64,000 nt of DNA. Source: Ramlibacter tataouinensis TTB310 (GTDB lineage: Bacteria > Pseudomonadota > Gammaproteobacteria > Burkholderiales > Burkholderiaceae_C). Shown here one piece after another: positions 58,168 to 64,000 of the stretch. The DNA lies in the NCBI RefSeq assembly GCF_000215705.1, contig NC_015677.1, positions 2,430,001-2,494,000 on the forward strand, read 5' to 3'. Below the pieces are notes generated by a model. It worked only from the letters and a program-made list of their open reading frames with translations, was not told the origin of the DNA and ran no database searches. Each line of letters begins with the position of its first letter. Position 1 is the first letter of the stretch. Both the position numbers and the translations under genes were made by a program.

Positions 58168-61100
58168 TCGACGCGCACCAGCCGGCCCTGGCCGGTGAGG
58201 AAGGCGGCGTGCACCGTGGCGCCGGGCGAGCAGGCCTGCACCGCCTGCCGGTAGCGCCGCAGCTGCGCCAGCAGCGCCTCGTCATGCTCGGGCCGCGCGC
58301 CCGACTTGTAGTCCAGCACCCACCACACGCCGTCGTGCCGCCGCACCAGCCGGTCCAGGCGCAGCAGCTCGCCCTGGTGGTGCAGCTCGATCTCGTTGCC
58401 GTGCCAGGACACGACCGAAGCGTCCCAGGCCCAGGCGCCCTCGCCTGCCAGGATGCGCCAGGCCATGGCGGCCGCGTCCTGCAGCTCCTGCGGCGCCAGC
58501 GCGCACTCGCGCCCCACCCGCTGCAACACGGCCGGCGGCCAGGCGCCGTCCGGCGGCGGGGGCAGCTCCAGCAGCCGGTGCAGGGCCTGGCCGAACAGCG
58601 AGGCGGTGCTGGCGGCGGCGCGCCAGGCCCTGGTTCCCCCGGCGGCCGGGGTGTCCTGCAGGTCCAGGTCAGGCACGACGGGGATGTCGAAAGCTTCCTG
58701 CGCCGCGGAGGGTCCGGCGGCGAACGGCGCAGGCGCCTCGAGCGGCGCGGCCAGCGGCTGCAGCCGCTGCCACCAGCTGCCCGCGGCCGGCGCATGCGGC
58801 TGCACCGAGGAGACGACCAGTTCCTGCCGGGCCCGGGTCATGGCCACGTACAGCGCGTTGAGCTCCTCGCGCCGGCGCGCCGCCAGCTCCGCCTCCAGCA
58901 CCTGCGCGCAGCAGGCCGGCGGCCGGCTCTGGCTGGCCAGGAAAGCGAAGCGCCGGGGCCCGGGCGCCTCGCCCGGCCAGTCGATGATCACGCCCATGGT
59001 TTCGGCGCGGGCCGAGGGCGCGTCGGTGTCCAGCAGCAGCACCAGCGGCGCCTCCAGGCCCTTGGCGCCGTGCACCGTCAGCAGCCGCACCGCCGCCGCC
59101 GTGGCGATGGCCGGGCCCGGCACGCCGCCGGCCTTGAGCGCGCGCACCAGGGCATAGGGCGTGGCGTAGCGGCCGCCGCCCACCTGCAGCGCCGCGCCCA
59201 GCAGCGCGCGCAGGTGGGACAGCACCGCCTCGCGCAGTGCCGGCGGCGCCGCCTGGGCGTAGCGGGCCAGCAGGTCGCCCTCGTGGTAGATCGCGTCCAG
59301 CGCGTCGTGCGGCGGCAGCCGGTCCACCCAGCCCTTCCAGCGGGTCAGCACGGCCCCCAGCCCGCGCAGGGGCCCCGCGTCGAAGGATTCCTGCTGCAGC
59401 AGTTCGAGCCAGGGCACGGGCGGGCCCTCGGCCTGCCGGCGGCGGGCGCGCAACGCCAGCTCCACCAGCGCCTCGTCCGGTACCGAGAAGAGGGGCGACC
59501 TCAGCGCGCGCGCCAGCGACAGGTCGTGCGCGGGGGACACCAGCACGTCCAGCAGCGCCACCACATCCTGCACCTCGGGCGCCTCGCCCAGCTCGGTCTT
59601 TTCCGGCTGCTGGGCCGGAATGCCCAGGGCGCGCAGTTCGGCTTCCATCGCCACCAGCCGGTCGCGCCGGCGCGCCAGCACCATCACGTCCTGCGGCAGG
59701 GCGCCGCCGGCCAAGCGGCCGGCGATCCAGCGCGCGGCCTGGCGGCATTCCAGCGTGACCAGCTTCTCCTCGGGCAGCTCGCGCGGCACGGTGAGGCTGT
59801 CGCGCCAGGCCGCGGGCCCGAAGGCCTCCTGGGCGGGCGCGGCGTCGATCGCGGCGCGCGGGACCGGCGGCAGCCAGCCGACCGAGCCGGGCGCCTGCGA
59901 CTGCGTGGTGTGGGAGCGGAAGCCCTCGTACTCGCCCGCGTCCTGTGCGGCGCCCATCACTCGGTTGACCACCTCCATCACGGCAGGCGCGTTGCGGTGC
60001 GTGTGGTCGCAGGCGAGCAACTCGCCCTGCAGCCCCTCGCGCACGAAGGCCTGCGCCGCCCGGAACACCTGCGGCTCGGCGCGGCGGAAGCGGTAGATGC
60101 TCTGCTTGGGATCGCCGACCATGAACACACTGGGCGCCGAGCCGCCGCCCGCGCCGGCATAGGCGCTCAGCCAGCCGTGCAGCGCCTGCCACTGCAGCGG
60201 GTTGGTGTCCTGGAACTCGTCGATCAGCAGGTGGGCGATGCGCGCGTCCAGCCGCTCCTGCACCCAGCCGGAGAGCACCGGGTCGGACAGCAGGGCCAGC
60301 GCGGCCTGCTCCACGTCGTTCATGTCGACCCAGCCCTGGTCGCGCTTGAGCGCGGCGAACTCCTGCAGCAGCAGGCGCGTCAGGCGCGTCAGGCGCTGGT
60401 GGTGCAGCCAGGCCTCGTGCTGGTCGGCCGCCGCGCACAGGGCCTGCAGCTCCGGCTCGGCCTCCTGGGCGGCGGGCAGCTTGGCCAGGTGCTGGCTCAG
60501 GCGGTCTTCGGTCGCGACGAAGAATCCCTTGCGCAGCAGCGCCAGGCGCTGCGTGGGATCTTCAGCCTCGAACGCCTCGACGATGGCCTGGGCCGCTTTC
60601 TGCGGCGTCTTGTTGCGCTCGGCGCCCAGCACCCGGGCGCGCGCCAGCCAGCGCTCGCGCGCGGCGGGTGCCAGCAGCGCGTCCTGCGGCGCCGCAGGGC
60701 CGGCCAGCGCCGGGAACAGCTCGCCGAAAGGCCGCACCGAGCGCTCCACCACGCCTTGCGGGTCCGCCAGCGCGAACTCCACCCGCTTGGCCAGCGCCGC
60801 CTCCAGCGCCTTCTGGGTGTTGAAGCGGCCATGGGCGGCCACCGACTCCTCGTAGTCGCGCCGTGCCTCGGGCTGCGCCGCCACCGCCGTGAAAAAGCGG
60901 CGCCACACCCGCCGCACCGCCTCGGCATCGTCCTCCAGCAGCTCGTAGCGCGCCGGCAGGCCCAGGCGTTCCAGCACCGCCAGCGGCGCGGTGCGCAGCA
61001 GGGCCGCGAACCAGCTGTGGAAGGTGCGCACCTGCACCGGCCGACCCGCCGCCAGCAACTGCCGGTAGAGGTTGCGCAGGGGTTCGGCCAGCGCCGCCGC

Positions 61101-61421
61101 GGACTGCGGGCCCACGCCCCGCTCGACCAGGGCTTGGCGCAATCGCTCGGGCGGGGCCTGGGCGAAGTCGGCCAGGCCGTCCTGCAGCCGCTGGCGCATC
61201 TCGCCGGCCGCCTTCTTGGTGAAGGTGATGGCCAGGATCTCGTGAGGCTGGGCGCCGTCCAGCAGCGCGCGCACAATGCGCGAGACCAGCATCCAGGTCT
61301 TGCCGGCACCGGCGCAGGCCTCCACCGCCACGCTGCGGCGCGGGTCGCAGGCGATGGCGTAGAACGCCTCGCGCGTGACGCGCCGGCCGTTGTGCTCGTA
61401 GGCGAGGTCCGGGGCGCTCAT
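58164..61421 (-). CDS. addA: Double-strand break repair helicase-nuclease AddA
   Basis: UvrD-type helicase and nuclease subunit of AddAB, the RecBCD counterpart. 1085 residues. Walker A EACAGAGKT (residues 34-42), LLIDEFQDTNPLQW (Walker B), VGDPKQSIYRFRRAEP, VRLLTVHGAKGLEAPLVLLL and YVAMTRARQELVV are the helicase motifs. The C-terminal nuclease has VLDYKSG (D-YK motif) and following QLRRYRQAV. ATG 61421 overlaps the addB stop (ATGA). The frame runs open far upstream through addB in another phase and is a shadow there. Confidence 0.95.
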   Translation of the reverse strand: MSAPDLAYEHNGRRVTREAFYAIACDPRRSVAVEACAGAGKTWMLVSRIVRALLDGAQPHEILAITFTKKAAGEMRQRLQDGLADFAQAPPERLRQALVERGVGPQSAAALAEPLRNLYRQLLAAGRPVQVRTFHSWFAALLRTAPLAVLERLGLPARYELLEDDAEAVRRVWRRFFTAVAAQPEARRDYEESVAAHGRFNTQKALEAALAKRVEFALADPQGVVERSVRPFGELFPALAGPAAPQDALLAPAARERWLARARVLGAERNKTPQKAAQAIVEAFEAEDPTQRLALLRKGFFVATEDRLSQHLAKLPAAQEAEPELQALCAAADQHEAWLHHQRLTRLTRLLLQEFAALKRDQGWVDMNDVEQAALALLSDPVLSGWVQERLDARIAHLLIDEFQDTNPLQWQALHGWLSAYAGAGGGSAPSVFMVGDPKQSIYRFRRAEPQVFRAAQAFVREGLQGELLACDHTHRNAPAVMEVVNRVMGAAQDAGEYEGFRSHTTQSQAPGSVGWLPPVPRAAIDAAPAQEAFGPAAWRDSLTVPRELPEEKLVTLECRQAARWIAGRLAGGALPQDVMVLARRRDRLVAMEAELRALGIPAQQPEKTELGEAPEVQDVVALLDVLVSPAHDLSLARALRSPLFSVPDEALVELALRARRRQAEGPPVPWLELLQQESFDAGPLRGLGAVLTRWKGWVDRLPPHDALDAIYHEGDLLARYAQAAPPALREAVLSHLRALLGAALQVGGGRYATPYALVRALKAGGVPGPAIATAAAVRLLTVHGAKGLEAPLVLLLDTDAPSARAETMGVIIDWPGEAPGPRRFAFLASQSRPPACCAQVLEAELAARRREELNALYVAMTRARQELVVSSVQPHAPAAGSWWQRLQPLAAPLEAPAPFAAGPSAAQEAFDIPVVPDLDLQDTPAAGGTRAWRAAASTASLFGQALHRLLELPPPPDGAWPPAVLQRVGRECALAPQELQDAAAMAWRILAGEGAWAWDASVVSWHGNEIELHHQGELLRLDRLVRRHDGVWWVLDYKSGARPEHDEALLAQLRRYRQAVQACSPGATVHAAFLTGQGRLVRVE

Positions 61422-63949
61422 AGGCTCCAGAAGTCGCGCCGGCACAGGCCGCGCGCGGCGCAGAACTCGCAGGCCCGGCCCTCGCCCAGCGCCGGCAGCG
61501 CGGCGCCTTCGGCGATGCGCCGCAGGTCGTGCAGGATGCCTTCGACCAGGGCGTCGCGCGCCTGCACCACCGCCGGCTGCTCCAGGATCTCGGTCTTGCC
61601 GCGCTCGCCCACGTTCACGTAGGCGGCGCGCAGCGAGTCGTCCTCCAGCAGCGCGGCGTAGAAGGCCAGCTGCGTGTCCTCGCCGGCGCCGCGCACCCGC
61701 TCGGCGGTGACCGAGCGCGACTCGGTCTTGTAGTCCATCACCAGCACGCGCCCGTCCGGCAGGCGGTCGATGCGGTCGATGCGGCCGACCAGGCGCACCG
61801 TCCCCAGCGGCATCTGCAGCTCGCGCTCGGCGCTGTCGAAGCGCGCCCCGCCCTCGGCCTCGTGGCGGCCCAGCCAGTCCAGGTAGCCGTCGCGCACCTG
61901 CGGCCAGGCGGCCGCAAACGGCAGGAATTCGCCGTCGGCCAGGCCCTGCGAGCGCGTGACCTCGGCCGCCACCCGGTCCAGCAGCGCGGCGCGCGACTGG
62001 GGCGCGCCGGCGGACTCCAGCAGCGCCAGGTGGAAGGCGCCCAGCACCTCGTGCAGCCAGTTGCCGAAATCGCGCTTGTCCAGGTCGGCGTCGATCTCGG
62101 CCGCCTCCTGCAGGCCCAGCTGGCGCAGGGCGAAGAACCGGTAGGGGCAGCGCCGCAGGTCCTCGTAGCCGCTGGCCGACAGGGTCTCCACCGTGAGTGT
62201 CGCCGCGACCGGCCGGGGGCGGCTCACGGGCTGGGGCCGCAGCGAGCGGGGCTCGCGCGGGTCCCCGGGCGCCGGCACCGCGCCGGCCAGCCGCAGCTGC
62301 TGCACCAGCGGGCTGGGCAGCACCGGTTCGCCGCTGTCGTCGCTGCGGCGCCAGAGCACGTCGCAATGCGGCGTGCGCAGCGCCTGCGCCCAGCCGGCGC
62401 GCAGCGCCCGCTCCAGCGCGTCGCGCGCCGGCAGGCCCAGGGCCTCCCGCTGCGCCGCCGTCCAGGGGCCGGGCGGCTCCGGCGAGGGCGCCAGGCGCAG
62501 CTCGTCGCATCCTGGCAGCACCAGCGCGGCGAAGGGCCGGGCCAGCAGCTGGTTGAACGGCAGGATCACCACCTGCTCCAGCGCCGGCACCTCGGGCACG
62601 AAGCTCTCGGCTTCCAGCGCGTCGCTGGCCCAGGCCGTGAAGTCGGCCAGCGTCATCCGCCGCGCCGCCTGCGCGAGGCCCCAGCGCCCCTCGTCGCTGC
62701 CGGCCAGGCCGAGCACCTCCAGCACCTGGACGCCGGCGGCGTCCGCTTCCAGCGCATCCCATTGGCGGGTGGCCTGCAGCAGCTCGCGCAGGGCCCGCTG
62801 CCACTGCCTCAGCGGACGCGGCGCCTGCAGCCGCTCGCGCCAGGCATTGGCCTGCTCGATCAACCGGGCCCAGCCGGCGGGCTCGCCTTCGATGCGCCCG
62901 GCGTGGACCGCGCCCCAGTCGCGCAGCCCGGTCCGGCGCACGCGGCGCTCCAGGGCGGACACCGTGGCGGGTGCGGCCGCCGGCAGATGCTTGAGCCAGT
63001 CCAGCACCTCGTCGCTGCTGGCGAGGAAGGCGCAGGCGCGCAGGCCGGCCATGACGGTGGCCGCGGCACGCGTGGTCGAGAGCTTCCAGCCGGTCTCGTC
63101 GCGGATGGCGATGCGCCTCGCACCCAGCATGGCGCGGATGCGGCGCGTCAGCTCCCGGTCCACCGCGGCCAGCGCCACCGGCACGCGGCCGGCCTGCAGG
63201 TGGCGCACCACGCAGGCCGCCGCCGCCTCGGCCTCGTGCGAGGGGTCGGCCGCCTCGTGCAGCACCACCTCGCCGGCCGGCCCGGGCGCATCCAGCGGCA
63301 GCACCACCGCCTTGTCGCCCAGCAGCCCGGCCAGCCCCTGCGCCAGCGGGTCGGCCTCCAGGCCCTGCAGCAGCACCAGCAGGTCCAGGCCGTCGGCGGC
63401 CTCGGCCCGCCACAAGGTGTCGCTGGCGTAGGACGAGGCGGCCGCCCATTCGACCGCGATGCGGGCCACGGCGGCCTCCAGCGCCAGCAGCGAGGACGCA
63501 TCGCCCAGGCCGCGCACGGCCGCTTCGCGCGCGCGGCCGGCCCACTCGGCCCGCCGCTGCGGCGCCACCGCGGCCGCCGCGGCGCCCAGCTGCCAGGCGG
63601 CCTCGACCAGCCGGCCGGCCAGCACGCCGGCGCGCGCGCCCAGCCCGGCCCGCTCCAGCCAGGCGCGGGCGGTGAGCAGGTCGCGCCCCATGTCGAAGGC
63701 TAGGTCCTCGTCGGCGGGCGCGAAGCCCAGTCGGGCGGCCCAGTTCATGGTGGTATCGAAACGCGGCGAGAAGCCGTCGGGCCGGCGCCGCGCCCACAAC
63801 CGGCGCGCCAGCGGCATCAGCTGCGCGTAGGGCACCAGCACGACCGTGCGCGACGCATGCGCGCCGCGGCGCGCCATCAGCTCCTCGATCTGGCTCAGCA
63901 ATCCGTCCCAGAGCCGCAGCGCGTGATGGGTTGTTGCTATCGCATCCAT
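61418..63949 (-). CDS. addB: PD-(D/E)XK nuclease family protein, AddB subunit
   Basis: 843 residues from ATG 63949. N-terminal inactivated helicase-like region (TVVLVPYAQLMPLARRLWA), C-terminal RecB-type nuclease with GRIDRIDRLPDGRVLVMDYK. The iron-sulfur cysteines of AddB are present: RRCPYRFF before the nuclease core and CEFCAARGLC at the end. Shorter than Bacillus AddB, as in the proteobacterial AddAB class. GTG 63970 is a possible alternative start; neither has a clear ribosome-binding site. First gene of the addB-addA-flavoprotein operon in this window; 51 bases upstream remain before the edge. Confidence 0.9.
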   Translation of the reverse strand: MDAIATTHHALRLWDGLLSQIEELMARRGAHASRTVVLVPYAQLMPLARRLWARRRPDGFSPRFDTTMNWAARLGFAPADEDLAFDMGRDLLTARAWLERAGLGARAGVLAGRLVEAAWQLGAAAAAVAPQRRAEWAGRAREAAVRGLGDASSLLALEAAVARIAVEWAAASSYASDTLWRAEAADGLDLLVLLQGLEADPLAQGLAGLLGDKAVVLPLDAPGPAGEVVLHEAADPSHEAEAAAACVVRHLQAGRVPVALAAVDRELTRRIRAMLGARRIAIRDETGWKLSTTRAAATVMAGLRACAFLASSDEVLDWLKHLPAAAPATVSALERRVRRTGLRDWGAVHAGRIEGEPAGWARLIEQANAWRERLQAPRPLRQWQRALRELLQATRQWDALEADAAGVQVLEVLGLAGSDEGRWGLAQAARRMTLADFTAWASDALEAESFVPEVPALEQVVILPFNQLLARPFAALVLPGCDELRLAPSPEPPGPWTAAQREALGLPARDALERALRAGWAQALRTPHCDVLWRRSDDSGEPVLPSPLVQQLRLAGAVPAPGDPREPRSLRPQPVSRPRPVAATLTVETLSASGYEDLRRCPYRFFALRQLGLQEAAEIDADLDKRDFGNWLHEVLGAFHLALLESAGAPQSRAALLDRVAAEVTRSQGLADGEFLPFAAAWPQVRDGYLDWLGRHEAEGGARFDSAERELQMPLGTVRLVGRIDRIDRLPDGRVLVMDYKTESRSVTAERVRGAGEDTQLAFYAALLEDDSLRAAYVNVGERGKTEILEQPAVVQARDALVEGILHDLRRIAEGAALPALGEGRACEFCAARGLCRRDFWSL

Positions 63950-64000
63950 AGCATGCGGGGGCCCGGCCACTGCCTTGGGAGGGGCTTGGTTTCTGTCACA

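Overview
This is 64 kb of a very GC-rich (about 70% by eye) chromosome from a betaproteobacterium of the order Burkholderiales, most likely the family Comamonadaceae (Ramlibacter/Variovorax-like). The support is gene order: ilvB-ilvH-ilvC-pssA-leuA, a sigma factor followed by DUF3619/DUF3106/RDD genes, dnaX-ybaB-recR beside the SRP RNA, an aat-bpt pair, and a short GC-rich palindromic repeat of the kind common in that family. I see no tRNA, rRNA, insertion sequence, prophage or CRISPR array. The sequence is almost fully coding and many neighbours overlap by 4 bases (ATGA, GTGA, TTGA).

Layout. 1-2.1 kb: N-degron aminoacyl transferases aat (partial) and bpt, then an IclR regulator. 2.15-3.2 kb: pbpG endopeptidase on the minus strand. 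3.3-11.1 kb, minus strand: the branched-chain amino-acid supercluster ilvB, ilvH, ilvC, pssA, then a leucine leader peptide with attenuator and two different leuA genes overlapping by 16 bases. 11.3-14.2 kb, plus strand: sigma factor, DUF3619, DUF3106, RDD and a LOG-family gene. 14.2-17.5 kb: glnB, nadE, and a GNAT protein whose start codon overlaps that of nadE. 17.5-20.4 kb: soluble (ppa) and membrane proton-pumping (hppA) pyrophosphatases, divergent. 20.4-24.9 kb: TetR regulator with a clear operator, ferritin-like hydrolase, aldehyde dehydrogenase, DUF2937 and SDR genes. 25-28 kb: molybdenum-cofactor genes moaA, mobA, moeA. 28-36.9 kb: two small unknown genes, an orphan 7TM histidine kinase, a thioesterase, an RND efflux pump with adaptor, rnhA and a methyltransferase. 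36.9-41.7 kb: gloB carrying an in-frame repeat insertion, mltD, a decaying S1C protease, an orphan substrate-binding protein and a MAPEG protein. 41.7-44.7 kb: recR, ybaB, dnaX (with a probable programmed frameshift) and ffs. 45-57 kb: a signalling and polysaccharide region. 57-64 kb: flavoprotein, addA and addB.

The most interesting region is 45.8-53.5 kb. Five genes there are joined by overlapping start/stop codons: a stand-alone receiver, a YaiO-type outer-membrane barrel, a membrane-anchored HEAT-repeat protein, a processive-type family 2 glycosyltransferase and a 1360-residue CHASE/PAS hybrid kinase with its own Hpt domain. They are followed by a second sensor kinase (opposite strand) and a receiver fused to a degenerate nucleotide-cyclase domain. 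None of these signalling proteins has a DNA-binding domain. This suggests an envelope-spanning exopolysaccharide machine controlled by protein-protein phosphosignalling.

Other points worth attention are the leuL attenuator placed inside the operon after pssA, the repeat captured inside the gloB coding sequence, the A9 slippery site in dnaX, and two divergent gene pairs whose start codons share one CATG.
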